Positions 44,120 through 53,780 of a DNA stretch of 64,000 nt are shown here, piece by piece. Each line of letters starts with the position of its first letter. Within the stretch, counting starts at the first letter, position 1. This stretch comes from Planctomycetaceae bacterium (GTDB taxonomy: Bacteria; Planctomycetota; Planctomycetia; Pirellulales; Pirellulaceae). The stretch covers positions 124,001 through 188,000 of the forward strand of contig JAIYDN010000012.1 of the NCBI GenBank assembly GCA_027487485.1, in the 5' to 3' direction. A program made the position numbers and the translations under genes. The notes below the pieces were generated by a model that was not told where the DNA came from, ran no database searches, and saw nothing but the letters and a program-made list of their open reading frames with translations.

Positions 44120-46951
44120 TTAGGATCGCTGAAGAGCTGCTCCAGTCATCCGTCTTGCTGCTTCCACCAATCGGCTCGGATCAAGTTTACCTTGGTACTC
44201 ATCGATTCCTGCTTGAGCTCCGCGGGCATGATCGTCATCGCTGGCTAGGCTTGTCAAAGCCATGATCGGCAGCTCCGACATCGCGTTGTTGGATCGAACA
44301 GCTTTCGCCAGTTCAAGTCCATTCATGCGAGGCATTTCGATATCGGTGATCAGCAAATCGATTTCTTCAAACATAGTTTGCAATTGGTCCCATGCACACT
44401 GTCCATCGGCCGCTCCAATTACATGAAATCCTTCCGTTTCCAAAGTTCGCTTCACATGGTTTCGGAAGAAGTCCGAATCTTCAGCCAGTAGGATCGTTGG
44501 CATCTTTTCCGGTTGTACGGATTCGCTCACGACCTGTGGTTGTTGCCAGTTTGGATGTTTATGCCGAACCAGTTCGACCATATCCAACAGTCGAGTGGTG
44601 GTGCCATCAACGACTGTTGACCCGAGAACACCAGGCTCTCGCAATGTGGTTGCATCCATTCGCATTTCAATGTCCCGAATATCTCTTAGGCTTGGCGCAA
44701 TCAAACCAACTTCTTGCCCTTCGATGCGGAAGACAACAACAAACAGATTTTCGATTCCCTCCTCCATAGGCAGGGCGGTCATGCTTTCCTCGATTCGCAT
44801 CAGAGGTAGCGAATTGCCGCGGTAGATTAGCAAGTTCTGGTTGCCAACCACTTGGACTTCGGCCGCCTTGATACGTTCGATGCGAGCGACCATGTCCATA
44901 GGGACCGCGAATTGTTCGGATGGATGATTTGCAAACAGGAGGAGGCGATGAGACTCCTCGGTCTTCTTGTTCAGGTGTTTCTCTGCGTCGGCCAGAGCAG
45001 CGGCTTCGATGTTACGCAGGTTGGACTGCACGGCCATACCAACAACGTCCACGATCAATGCAACGTACCCGTCACCCAGGATCGTGGCCCCGGCCAAGTA
45101 GCCTAGTTCCTTAACATGCTTACCGAGTGGTTTCACGACGATCTCTTCGTTATCAAACAAAGAATCCACGACTAGACCGTAACGCATCTGGCCTGTTTCC
45201 AAGACCAAAATGTTGGCGCTCTTGGGGCGACTTCCAATGTCATCCGCGGCGCGAAGTCCCAGAGCACTATCCAGTCGAACCAGCGGCAACAACGCCCCTC
45301 GAAGACGCAACACTTCGGCGCCGTGAACGTTTCCAATTTTGGAAGCCAGTTCCGCCTCAGGGACGCGGACCAATTCGGCAATGCTCGCTTGAGGTATCGC
45401 GTAGCGTTCTCCCGCGCACCCTACGATCATCGAAGGGATGATTGCCAGGGTTAGCGGTAGCGTGATGTGAACTGCCGATCCAACGCCTAGCTTGCTTTCG
45501 ATATCAACGGTACCGCCTAGTTGTTCGATGTTGGTTCGTACCACATCCATACCAACCCCGCGTCCGCTGACGTCGGTGACTTGAGCGGCGGTCGAAAAGC
45601 CTGGGGCGAAGATCAATCGAAGGGCTTCGTTATCGGACATCATTGCAGCTTGGTCATGGTTGATCAGGCCTTTTTCCAATGCTTTCGCCTTCAATTTCTG
45701 TGGATCCATTCCTCCGCCGTTATCTTCAATTCGAATGCAGACCTTGCCTGCCTGATGGAATGCTCGTAGTCGAATCTCGCCGACGCGATTTTTTCCGGCA
45801 GCAACGCGTTTCTCTGGGAGTTCGATGCCGTGATCCACGCTGTTGCGAACAAGGTGGGTAAGCGGATCACCCATGGCTTCCACTATCGTCTTATCCACTT
45901 CAACTTCGTTGCCTTCGATCTCCAGATTGCACTCTTTATTGAGTTTGGCGCTCAGGTCTCGAACGACTCGCGGGAACCGACTGAAAACGGTTCCGATCGG
46001 TTGCATCCGAGTTTGCATGATGGTCTCTTGCAACTCGCTTGTCACTTGATCCACGCGTGAAGCGATGCTCTCTAGTCCTTCGCGAACACCATTGCTCACA
46101 GCAAGTAGCAATTGATTTCGACTGAGAACCAATTCGCCGGCAAGGTTCATCAGCCGATCCAGCAGCGCGACGTTGACGCGGACGATAGAATCGGTAGCCT
46201 TTGCTTTTGCCTCTTTAGGCTCGGACGAGCTATTGCCGCTGGAATTTACTGGCTTAACGGATTTTGCGGTTGTTTCACTGTTCACGATTTTTTTGACAGG
46301 CAAAGAGGTTTCGGAGGATGTGGTAATCGGGGCTTCGAACGATATTGGGGGTTCAAAGCTCGTTTCATCTGTGGTCAGAGAAAGCGATTCGACATCGAGA
46401 TAGGCAAATGCCTCTGAAGATTCGCTTTCCACAAAGCCTTGCATGGCTTCTTCGGTTTCTGGCTGTTCATTTACTGCTTCGGGCAGCTCATGTACTACTG
46501 TGGAGGGCGGCGTTGAAGGTGTCGCCACCACAAAATCACCTTCATTGGAACTGATTTCTGATTGAACTTGCCCGTTTGCAATCGCCTCAAGTTCATCGAT
46601 GAATCCAGAAACATCAACGTCGTTGCTGTTGGTGATATCATCGACCAGGGCTCTTAACTGATCGGCTGCTCGCAAGAGGGAATTGATGATGGGTGAAGTT
46701 GGAACCAGTTCCAGGTTCCGGACCATATTGAGTACATTCTCCAGGCTGTGAGCAAGAGAATTGATAACAGAAAGACTCAAAAAACCAGCAGCACCTTTGA
46801 CCGAGTGAATTGCCCGGAAAACGGTGTTGACCAGATCCACGTCGATATCCGAACCACCCGCTTCAATCTGTAGCAGTTGCCCTTCGATTTGTGCGAGATG
46901 CGATGAGCTCTCCACCACAAATTCGTGCAACAATTCATCGTCCTGAAACAT
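44120..46951 (-). CDS. cheA: Hybrid chemotaxis histidine kinase CheA
   Basis: 943 residues. Hpt domain with phosphorylated His49 (AIHSVKGAAGFL); an acidic/Ser-Thr linker (about 120-235); the dimerisation helices (LLDRLMNLAGELVLSRNQL); HATPase with N box HLVRNSVDHGIE and GGGMD, GRGVGMDVVR; the CheW-like P5 domain; a second CheW-like domain (about 665-790; LLLFANHPSEQFAVPMDMVARIE); and a receiver domain with phosphoacceptor Asp870 (LLITDIEMPRMNG). No CheY-binding P2 domain is recognisable. AGGA lies 6 nt before ATG 46951 but touches the ATG at 46957, so 46951 is the better start. It phosphorylates CheY and CheB; the receiver may act as a phosphate sink. Confidence 0.94.
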   Translation of the reverse strand: MFQDDELLHEFVVESSSHLAQIEGQLLQIEAGGSDIDVDLVNTVFRAIHSVKGAAGFLSLSVINSLAHSLENVLNMVRNLELVPTSPIINSLLRAADQLRALVDDITNSNDVDVSGFIDELEAIANGQVQSEISSNEGDFVVATPSTPPSTVVHELPEAVNEQPETEEAMQGFVESESSEAFAYLDVESLSLTTDETSFEPPISFEAPITTSSETSLPVKKIVNSETTAKSVKPVNSSGNSSSEPKEAKAKATDSIVRVNVALLDRLMNLAGELVLSRNQLLLAVSNGVREGLESIASRVDQVTSELQETIMQTRMQPIGTVFSRFPRVVRDLSAKLNKECNLEIEGNEVEVDKTIVEAMGDPLTHLVRNSVDHGIELPEKRVAAGKNRVGEIRLRAFHQAGKVCIRIEDNGGGMDPQKLKAKALEKGLINHDQAAMMSDNEALRLIFAPGFSTAAQVTDVSGRGVGMDVVRTNIEQLGGTVDIESKLGVGSAVHITLPLTLAIIPSMIVGCAGERYAIPQASIAELVRVPEAELASKIGNVHGAEVLRLRGALLPLVRLDSALGLRAADDIGSRPKSANILVLETGQMRYGLVVDSLFDNEEIVVKPLGKHVKELGYLAGATILGDGYVALIVDVVGMAVQSNLRNIEAAALADAEKHLNKKTEESHRLLLFANHPSEQFAVPMDMVARIERIKAAEVQVVGNQNLLIYRGNSLPLMRIEESMTALPMEEGIENLFVVVFRIEGQEVGLIAPSLRDIRDIEMRMDATTLREPGVLGSTVVDGTTTRLLDMVELVRHKHPNWQQPQVVSESVQPEKMPTILLAEDSDFFRNHVKRTLETEGFHVIGAADGQCAWDQLQTMFEEIDLLITDIEMPRMNGLELAKAVRSNNAMSELPIMALTSLASDDDHARGAQAGIDEYQGKLDPSRLVEAARRMTGAALQRS

Positions 46952-46957
46952 AGCCAT

Positions 46958-47373
46958 TCCTGCTTACTATGGAAACCGTGTCCGTGTACTCGCCGCACAA
47001 GAGTAGCTCACCTAAAGCGCCAGGCTTTTGTAATCGCAAAATATTCCGCAAACGAATCATCTTCACGTTCGAGTTTGCGGTTGAAAACGGTCGTAGGCAT
47101 TACAGCTTGCGTAACAGCTTGAAAGGCTGATGCGATGCTTTACGAGTGTGTGCGATTTGAAGGACATCCCTAAAGCGTTCTGCGAACTCGAAGACGCGTT
47201 TCGGTCTATCGATTTCTAGAAAGCTACCAGAAAATCTTTCGAAATCGGCAAAGTTGATTTGACTGTCGTTAGTCATAACCAACATTTAGAAGTCCTGCCA
47301 ATTCAGGCAGAATTGTTGAAGTTTCCTAAACAAGCATCCACCGATGCATCCAGAGCAAAGCAAGAGAGATACT
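46958..47373. other. Divergent control region of the chemotaxis locus
   Basis: About 416 bp between cheA (minus) and cheY (plus). It holds one small minus-strand frame (47100-47285). A small inverted repeat CTGCC/GGCAG (47295-47310) precedes cheY. The short motif ACAGCTTG occurs twice at about 47102-47120. No strong promoter box was identified. Confidence 0.45.
47100..47285 (-). CDS. Possible small protein between cheA and cheY
   Basis: 61 residues (MLVMTNDSQINFADFERFSG, then VFEFAERFRDVLQIAHTR near the C-terminus), rich in Phe, Arg and Asp and consistent with a folded helical protein. CAGGA lies about 7 nt before the ATG. No family recognised. It is on the cheA strand, 148 bp upstream of cheA, and may be a leader gene. 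A chance frame remains possible. Confidence 0.4.
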   Translation of the reverse strand: MLVMTNDSQINFADFERFSGSFLEIDRPKRVFEFAERFRDVLQIAHTRKASHQPFKLLRKL

Positions 47374-47733
47374 ATGAAGGTATTAGTCGCCGACGATTCC
47401 GGAATCATGCGCAAGATTATCATTCGATCACTTAAGGCCGTCGGTGTCTCGGACATCGTCGAAGCAGCTAACGGTCAAGAGGCGATCGATGCCTACAAGG
47501 CGGAGCCAGTGGATTTGATTCTGACGGATTGGAATATGCCAGAAAAATCAGGACTCGATGTGGTTGTCGAGATCCGAGCGCTCGGTTCGCAAGTGCCGAT
47601 CATCATGGTCACAACGGAAGCACAAAAAGGGCAAGTGATCGCCGCTATCCAAGCTGGCGTGAACGACTACCTTACCAAGCCATTTGAGGCAGACGACCTG
47701 CGGGCAAAGCTAGACAAATTCGTGACTGTGTAG
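47374..47733 (+). CDS. cheY: Chemotaxis response regulator CheY
   Basis: 119-residue stand-alone receiver domain: acidic pair D7/D8, phosphoacceptor D52 (LILTDWNMPEKSG), Thr in IIMVTTEA and Lys in YLTKPF. When phosphorylated by CheA it would bind the flagellar switch. ATG 47374 has AGAGAG about 5 nt upstream; the frame could begin at 47344, but this would add a tail that receivers do not have. Followed after 52 bp by the cheX-type gene. Confidence 0.95.
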   Translation: MKVLVADDSGIMRKIIIRSLKAVGVSDIVEAANGQEAIDAYKAEPVDLILTDWNMPEKSGLDVVVEIRALGSQVPIIMVTTEAQKGQVIAAIQAGVNDYLTKPFEADDLRAKLDKFVTV

Positions 47734-47785
47734 TTGGCATTTGTCCGATTCGTGGTCACCACTCTATCCCACCCAACGATTCACC

Positions 47786-48286
47786 ATGATTGCCCAGCCT
47801 CATCTATCTGTTATCGAATTATCTGAAAAACGAAAGAGACTGATTCTGCCATTCGTTGAATGCACGAAGAATGTCTTTTCGATGATGCTCAATTGGGAAA
47901 CGGAGCTCATCGGGATCTTTTCAACCGAAAAGTTCATGTCGAAGTACGATTGCAGCGGATTGATCGGAGTCTCAGGGGCGTTGCGTGGCACTATAGTTGT
48001 TAGTGTTGATCAAGATGTGGCTTTTGCTGCGGCAGAGGCCTTTTTGGGAAACAAGCCAGCCACCATCGACGAGGAAGTCGTCGATATGGTTGGTGAACTT
48101 ACCAACATGATTGCAGGCGCGGGCAAAGATCGAATTGGAATCCCCGGCATTCTGCTTGGGCTGCCGACCGTTATCTCTGGCCGAGGCCATTCGGTTTGGT
48201 TTGATCATGGCGCCCATGTGGAAATTCTTCAATTCTCTTCGCCGCACGGTCCGCTCACCGTAGAAATTGGCGTACGCGGTCTCTAG
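47786..48286 (+). CDS. cheX: CheX-like CheY-P phosphatase
   Basis: 166 residues of the CheC/CheX/FliY group. One phosphatase motif ExxN is present: E104-L-T-N107 in DMVGELTNMIAG, as in CheX, which dephosphorylates CheY-P as a dimer. The fold is supported by LIGVSGALRGTIVVSVDQDVAFAAA and by the C-terminal strands (VWFDHGAHVEIL). There is no CheZ in the window, so this protein probably resets the signal. Its TAG overlaps the stop of the kinase gene on the other strand: CTAG at 48283-48286 serves both. Confidence 0.88.
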   Translation: MIAQPHLSVIELSEKRKRLILPFVECTKNVFSMMLNWETELIGIFSTEKFMSKYDCSGLIGVSGALRGTIVVSVDQDVAFAAAEAFLGNKPATIDEEVVDMVGELTNMIAGAGKDRIGIPGILLGLPTVISGRGHSVWFDHGAHVEILQFSSPHGPLTVEIGVRGL

Positions 48287-49305
48287 CCGCCCACGTCATT
48301 CGCGCGACCATCTTCCATGGCGTCTTCCCAAAGCGACTTGGCATCTTGCTGCAGTCTCGCACCAACTTGGGTTATCACGTTCATACAAAGATAATTGGCA
48401 CCTCGAGCGGCGATGTTAGGTGCGTAGCCATGCGTGATTCCATATAGGAATGCGCCCGCAAACATATCCCCAGCGCCGGTCAAATCCTTGGGATGGCATG
48501 CAAATGCAGGCACATGGGATTCTTCACCTTCAAAACAAATCGATGCGCCATGAGGCCCATCGGTAACAACGCAATTGGGAACCATTTCCTTAAGCTTGGA
48601 GAAGGCTTCTTCAATCGTGGAAGCTTTGGTCAACGCTTTGGCCTCGGGAGCGTTGCAAAAAAGCAAGTCGCTTTGAGCCAACGCTTCATGAAATGCTTCG
48701 CCAAAAACTTCTGGTACAAATGCATCCGAACAGGTCAACGCAATCTTGGTCCCTGCCGCCTTGGCAGCTGCGATCGATTCGCGAATAGCATGATGCCCCG
48801 TTTCTGGATTTGCGAAAACGTAACCTTCGATAAACAGCCAAGTCGATTTCGCGATTCGACCAGCATCGACATGCCGAGCTGCTAGATGACTTGACACCGC
48901 CAAGGAAGTTCGCATGGTTCGCTCTGCATCGGGCGTGATGATGGCAAGACAGGTACCTGTCGTTTGCCCCACGATGATTGGATTTCCCATGTTGATGCGA
49001 AGCGACTGAAATTCCTCCACATAATGCAGCCCGTAACGGTCGTCTCCTACGCAGCCTATAAAGGCACCTTTTCCGCCCAATTGCGAGAGTCCTATCACCG
49101 AGTTGGCAACGGAACCGCCGCTGACTAACTTCAACTCCTCGTTTCGAGCTGAAAACTGTGCCAGCAAGGAATCCTGTTCGGCCGCCTCCATCAGTCGCAT
49201 GGTCCCACGTTCAAAACCAAGCGTCGCGAACTCCGAGTCATCCACTTCCAAAAAGATGTCTACGATTGCATTGCCAAGTCCACAAACGTCATACTCGCGC
49301 GTCAC
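48283..49305 (-). CDS. PfkB-family carbohydrate kinase (adenosine/ribokinase-like)
   Basis: 340 residues. N-terminal YDVCGLGNAIVDIFLEVDD, KLVSGGSVANSVIGLSQLGGK (substrate-binding GG), GTCLAIITPDAERTMRTSL, and the C-terminal signature DLTGAGDMFAGAFLYGITHG with the catalytic Asp. This form (ending in the long YLCMNVITQVGARL) matches planctomycete and bacterial adenosine kinases, but fructokinase or other substrates are possible. GTG 49305 with AAAGAG 8 nt upstream fits; a longer frame to 49650 would overlap the MoxR gene antisense and is not conserved in character. Confidence 0.85.
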   Translation of the reverse strand: MTREYDVCGLGNAIVDIFLEVDDSEFATLGFERGTMRLMEAAEQDSLLAQFSARNEELKLVSGGSVANSVIGLSQLGGKGAFIGCVGDDRYGLHYVEEFQSLRINMGNPIIVGQTTGTCLAIITPDAERTMRTSLAVSSHLAARHVDAGRIAKSTWLFIEGYVFANPETGHHAIRESIAAAKAAGTKIALTCSDAFVPEVFGEAFHEALAQSDLLFCNAPEAKALTKASTIEEAFSKLKEMVPNCVVTDGPHGASICFEGEESHVPAFACHPKDLTGAGDMFAGAFLYGITHGYAPNIAARGANYLCMNVITQVGARLQQDAKSLWEDAMEDGRANDVGG

Positions 49306-49476
49306 GGCTAAACTCTTTCTTATTCGTACCAAATTTTCAACATTTCCTGCAACAGGCCCCAATTCTAATCGGCCTGCCGGCTGTCGATAGCCCAAGCCCC
49401 GTTGTCGGCGAGTTTTGAGTACAATGGGGACGCTTCGATCTCTTTGTTCTCGCTTGCGTTTTTCCTTGCTCCCACA

Positions 49477-50538
49477 ATGAGCCTCTTCACCATGACTACG
49501 ACATTGCCCCCGCCCAGCGACGACGAATTGCAACAAGCCAAGATTCTGCGTCACAAATTTCAAGAGATTCGGAAGCAAATCGGCAACGTCATCGTTGGCC
49601 AAGACAAAACGGTCGAACAATTGCTGATCGCCATTCTGGCCGGTGGGCATTGTTTGCTCGAAGGTGTGCCTGGACTAGCGAAGACTTTGATGGTGCGTTC
49701 ATTAGCCCAATCGATGAGTTTGGATTTTCATCGGATCCAATTCACTCCCGACCTGATGCCCGCAGACATCACTGGGACGGACATTATTCAACAGTCTGAG
49801 TCGGGGAGCCGCCAACTGGCTTTTGCCAAAGGTCCCGTTTTCACTCAGATCTTGCTCGCAGACGAAATCAATCGTACGCCTCCAAAAACCCAAGCTGCCT
49901 TGTTAGAGGCGATGCAGGAGCATTGTGTCACGGTCGGCGGAAAAACCTACACTCTTTCGGAGCCGTTTTTTGTTCTGGCTACCCAGAACCCAATTGAACA
50001 AGAAGGAACCTACCCATTGCCGGAGGCTCAGCGCGATCGTTTTCTATTTCAAACGATCGTCGACTACCCAACTCGCGATCAAGAATCGGAGATCATCGAG
50101 CGAACGACAGGGTCGGGAAACGGGACGATTTCATCGGTCGTAACCGGCCAGGAAATACTCGGGTTCCAGAAAATTGTTCGGATGGTTCCGTTGCCGGAAC
50201 ATGTAAAGCAATTCGTTCTGGATGTCGTTCGTTCGCTTCGCCCCAAAGACAAGGACGTGCCCAAATGGGTGCCTCAATGGGTTCAATGGGGACCAGGCCC
50301 GCGTGCTTGCCAGCAAATCGTGATCGCCAGTAAAGCTCGAGCTCTCTTGCATGGTCGGCTCCATGTGTCGACCGAAGATGTCGAAGCATTAGCCTTCCCC
50401 GTGCTTCGGCACCGCATTGTTCCCACCTTCAGCGCTCAGGCGGAAGCGGTTGATTCCGATGCGATCATCGCAAGATTGTTAAAAGAATTGCCCAAGCGTA
50501 AAGCGAATAGCCTTCCGGCGAAAAGCCTATCGAACTAG
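49477..50538 (+). CDS. MoxR-family AAA+ ATPase
   Basis: 353 residues. [21 protein letters not shown], Walker A GVPGLAKT (about 63-70), [15 protein letters not shown], Walker [23 protein letters not shown], sensor 1 [21 protein letters not shown] and the C-terminal lid. MoxR ATPases act as chaperones for maturation of protein complexes, working with von Willebrand A proteins. First gene of the five-gene operon. Start at 49477 or 49492 (both ATG); neither has a clear SD. The next gene begins 16 bp after its stop. Confidence 0.94.
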   Translation: MSLFTMTTTLPPPSDDELQQAKILRHKFQEIRKQIGNVIVGQDKTVEQLLIAILAGGHCLLEGVPGLAKTLMVRSLAQSMSLDFHRIQFTPDLMPADITGTDIIQQSESGSRQLAFAKGPVFTQILLADEINRTPPKTQAALLEAMQEHCVTVGGKTYTLSEPFFVLATQNPIEQEGTYPLPEAQRDRFLFQTIVDYPTRDQESEIIERTTGSGNGTISSVVTGQEILGFQKIVRMVPLPEHVKQFVLDVVRSLRPKDKDVPKWVPQWVQWGPGPRACQQIVIASKARALLHGRLHVSTEDVEALAFPVLRHRIVPTFSAQAEAVDSDAIIARLLKELPKRKANSLPAKSLSN

Positions 50539-50553
50539 GTGAAAGGTACTCTC

Positions 50554-51462
50554 ATGAAGGTTCCTTTCCTTAAATGGCTGACTCCTCTCGATTTGAACCG
50601 CGTGTCCAACTTGCAATTGTTCGCGAAAGGTATCGTGGAAGGTGTTAGCGGTGGTATCCACCGGTCGCATCTGATCGGAGCAAGTATTCAATTTAAGGAA
50701 CATCGACCTTACGTTGCGGGTGACGAAACCAAGAACATTGACTGGAAGCTGTTCGGAAAAACCGATCGACTTTACATCAGGCAGTACGAAGACGAAACCA
50801 ATCTTCGAAGCGTCATCGCCCTGGACCAGAGCGGATCCATGAAGTACTCAGGCTCGCGGTCCAATGGTCTTTCGAAGCACCAATTCGCAATTCGATTGGC
50901 TGCTTCGCTAGCTTACCTACTGATCAACCAACAGGATGCGGTAGGTCTTGCGACATTCGATGAGCAAATTCGAACTTTCATTCCACCACGCAGCCGGCCA
51001 AATCACTTGCAGGTTCTCTTTCAAGCGATGGAGGACTCGAAACCTGGCCAAGAAACCGATCTTGGAAATGTTCTACAAAGCCTTTCAGCCCATTGCCGTC
51101 GTCGCGGGCTGCTGTTCCTGATCTCGGATTGCTTTGGCGATACGGAATCGATCGTAAAAGCCTTGGGGATACTGCGAAGCAACCATCAAGAAATTGTCGT
51201 CTTTCAAGTCTGGGACGACGACGAATTGGACTTTCCGTTTCAATCTCGAACCATGTTCCGTTCCCTTGAAAATGCATCGAACCAATTGCTTGTCGACCCA
51301 ATCCAACTTGCCAAAATCTACCAAGATAATTTAGCTCGCTTCCAGTCGGAACTGTTGGACGGATGCTCCAAGCAACGAATCGATTTGATTCCCGTTCGAA
51401 CAAGTGACTCGCACAGCGAGATTTTGTCTAGCTATCTGGCACGACGGCGCGAGGTCCGATGA
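50554..51462 (+). CDS. DUF58 protein with a von Willebrand A-like fold
   Basis: 302 residues. Signature GIHRSHLIGASIQFKEHRPYV, GDETKNIDWKLFGKTDRLYIRQYEDETNL, and the MIDAS-like D91QSGSM. DUF58 proteins are regular partners of MoxR ATPases. ATG 50554 has AAAGG about 9 nt upstream; a GTG at 50539 would add five residues. Its TGA overlaps the ATG of the BatA-like gene (ATGA at 51459), so translation is coupled. Cytosolic and without membrane segments. Confidence 0.93.
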   Translation: MKVPFLKWLTPLDLNRVSNLQLFAKGIVEGVSGGIHRSHLIGASIQFKEHRPYVAGDETKNIDWKLFGKTDRLYIRQYEDETNLRSVIALDQSGSMKYSGSRSNGLSKHQFAIRLAASLAYLLINQQDAVGLATFDEQIRTFIPPRSRPNHLQVLFQAMEDSKPGQETDLGNVLQSLSAHCRRRGLLFLISDCFGDTESIVKALGILRSNHQEIVVFQVWDDDELDFPFQSRTMFRSLENASNQLLVDPIQLAKIYQDNLARFQSELLDGCSKQRIDLIPVRTSDSHSEILSSYLARRREVR

Positions 51463-53780
51463 CATTTCTCAATGGACTACTTGCGTTTGGCGCAGCTGCC
51501 TTTGCAGTGCCGCTGCTAATCCACCTGCTTCATCGAGGTCGCTCGACCACGGTGGATTGGGGCGCCATGCATTTGCTCCTTGCAACCAAAAGTAGCAATT
51601 CACGCCGAATCCAGTGGCAACAGATTCTTCTTCTTTTGCTCCGCTGCATGATCCCCATCTTGCTGGCATTGGCCATGTCCCGTCCGCTGATTCCAACCTG
51701 GCAGTCCACAGGAGGCCAGTCTGCCGTTTCGCTTGCCTTGATCGTCGACGATTCCACTTCCATGTTCTCACAGGTCGCTGAGAAGCAAGGGCAGGGAAAC
51801 GCAACTCGGTTTTCCCAAGCATGCCTTGCAGCGTCCAAAATCTTGCGAGGCCTGCCCAACGGAAGCATTGGTTCCGTGTTTCTGGGAGGTGCAACCCCCG
51901 AAAAATTACCGTCTCAAAATCCAGACGAGCTTGCGAACCAACTCGAGCGACTTGCGGCAAGGAAAGTTCCATCAGGCGAGTTGAACCTACCGGCTTCGAT
52001 GCAGGGTGCGTGCAAATGGCTTGCTGACAGCCCTCATTCGCGACGCCAAATCATCGTGATCAGCGACATGCAATCCAATGAATGGAAGGGGGAACTGCGT
52101 GTTTCCGGAATGGAAATCGGGGAGTTGCTTTCGAAACAAACCGTTGCGCCGGAGCTCGCATTACTGCACCTTGGGGCTGACCGCAAAAACAAAACGACCG
52201 ACAATCTCGTTGTGGATTCGATTCGTGTGAACGCCAGTCTCACCTCCATGGATAAAGAAACTCCCATCGCAACCGTCATCAGCAATACAGGGGACACGGA
52301 TTGCGATTCGATCTCGGTGGTGCTGCTGGATAACGATTTCGAAATCGATCGACAGTTAGTCTCAGTTCCCGCACATTCCAAAAGTACAATGCTGTCGCGA
52401 TGGACTCCCAAGAAGGCGGGGGACCATGTTTTGAAAATCCAAATCCTGCGCGATGACGACTTGATGGCTGATAACTCTCTGAGCGTCGTGTCGCATGCGT
52501 TTGAACCGATCGGGGTTGTATTGGTAGATGGCGACCGTAAAGCATTGGCCATGCAAAGCGAGACGGACTTCATGAAGCTTGCTCTGTCCCCCTTCGCTGT
52601 TTCCCAGCGGGATCGACGAGACTCCTTCGCGACAACAGTGATTGGTCCCGATGAGCTCAATGAAAAAATTCTTGAAGGTTGCCGAGTGCTGTGTCTATGC
52701 AACGTTCCCAACCTGACGCCGCCACAACTTGCGACCGTTCATGCCTTTGTCAAGAAAGGAAATGGGCTGCTTACGTTTTTAGGGGACCGAGTTGTAACGG
52801 AAACGTATCAAGCTTGGCAAACTGTGAATTCAGACGGAATTCGCCTTGGTGCGATCGGCAAAAGAGAACCTGCGAATGTCGCTGCGAACCCCGAAGATGA
52901 TTCGAAAGTAGAGAAATCTTCGGCCCATCTCAATGTTCGAAAAACAAGCTTTTCTCCAATTCGAGAACTTTCGAAGGCAAGCCAAGGGACTTTGGAAAAA
53001 ATTGAGTTCAAGTATCGTCACCTTTTGGAATTGGAATCAAAATGTCAGGAACCGCCGTTCGGTGCGTCCGTGGCGGTGGAATTCGACGATGGTCGGCCCT
53101 GGATCGTTGAGTCCAATTTAGGCGAAGGGCGTTGCTTATGGATAAGCACAGCCATGGACGACGACGATTCCAATTTGCCCACGAAGTCGGTTTTCCTTCC
53201 CTTGGTACAACGCTTAGTGGCCTATGCGGCGCAGTTGCAATCCACGAAGGGCAACATGGCTGTTGGGACCACGTGGACGATCCATTCAGAAAGAAACACA
53301 AAGTTGACTCTGGCCAAGCCAGATGGAACGTTCGATTCTATAGAAACCAACGACGTTGGACAGTTTGACTTGCCATCTATGCGGCTTCTTGGAAACTTCA
53401 TCGCACGCCCAGTCGTGGCTGCAGAAAAGCAGCAGAATGAAGTCCCCACTACCGATCAGGTTATGAAAGGCGCCAGTGAAGAGCTCCGAACAGGAATCTA
53501 CGCCGCATCTGTTTCCCAGTTCGGTCTCGAACCGAATAACGAACCGTCACTGGAATCTAAGCTCGACTATCTCGAACAACAGGAAGTCGCGAAACTAGCA
53601 CAGAGCTGGGATGCATCTTGGGCCGCCAACGTTGACGAGTTGTTTGCTTCGTCGCAACGCAAATGGTTTGGGCGAGAGATTTGGTTTTGGATCTGGACCG
53701 CTTTGCTAATCTGCTTTCTTGCGGAGATCGCTTTGGAGCAATGGCTTTCTCCTCGCTTGCGAGGTCGACGAGCTTCATGA
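51459..53780 (+). CDS. BatA-like von Willebrand A membrane protein
   Basis: 773 residues. N-terminal BatA domain with two membrane segments (about 4-22, LLAFGAAAFAVPLLIHLLHRG; and about 55-75, ILLLLLRCMIPILLALAMSRP). A vWA domain follows with the MIDAS motif D97DSTS and IIVISDMQ. A CARDB-like domain (about 245-345) and a glutamine-amidotransferase-like Rossmann domain (about 350-600; VLVDGDRKA, LLTFLGDRVV) come next. The last membrane segment is near the C-terminus (about 740-760). It would span the membrane with the vWA part outside. ATGA overlaps on both sides tie it to DUF58 and to the second vWA gene. Confidence 0.88.
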   Translation: MTFLNGLLAFGAAAFAVPLLIHLLHRGRSTTVDWGAMHLLLATKSSNSRRIQWQQILLLLLRCMIPILLALAMSRPLIPTWQSTGGQSAVSLALIVDDSTSMFSQVAEKQGQGNATRFSQACLAASKILRGLPNGSIGSVFLGGATPEKLPSQNPDELANQLERLAARKVPSGELNLPASMQGACKWLADSPHSRRQIIVISDMQSNEWKGELRVSGMEIGELLSKQTVAPELALLHLGADRKNKTTDNLVVDSIRVNASLTSMDKETPIATVISNTGDTDCDSISVVLLDNDFEIDRQLVSVPAHSKSTMLSRWTPKKAGDHVLKIQILRDDDLMADNSLSVVSHAFEPIGVVLVDGDRKALAMQSETDFMKLALSPFAVSQRDRRDSFATTVIGPDELNEKILEGCRVLCLCNVPNLTPPQLATVHAFVKKGNGLLTFLGDRVVTETYQAWQTVNSDGIRLGAIGKREPANVAANPEDDSKVEKSSAHLNVRKTSFSPIRELSKASQGTLEKIEFKYRHLLELESKCQEPPFGASVAVEFDDGRPWIVESNLGEGRCLWISTAMDDDDSNLPTKSVFLPLVQRLVAYAAQLQSTKGNMAVGTTWTIHSERNTKLTLAKPDGTFDSIETNDVGQFDLPSMRLLGNFIARPVVAAEKQQNEVPTTDQVMKGASEELRTGIYAASVSQFGLEPNNEPSLESKLDYLEQQEVAKLAQSWDASWAANVDELFASSQRKWFGREIWFWIWTALLICFLAEIALEQWLSPRLRGRRAS

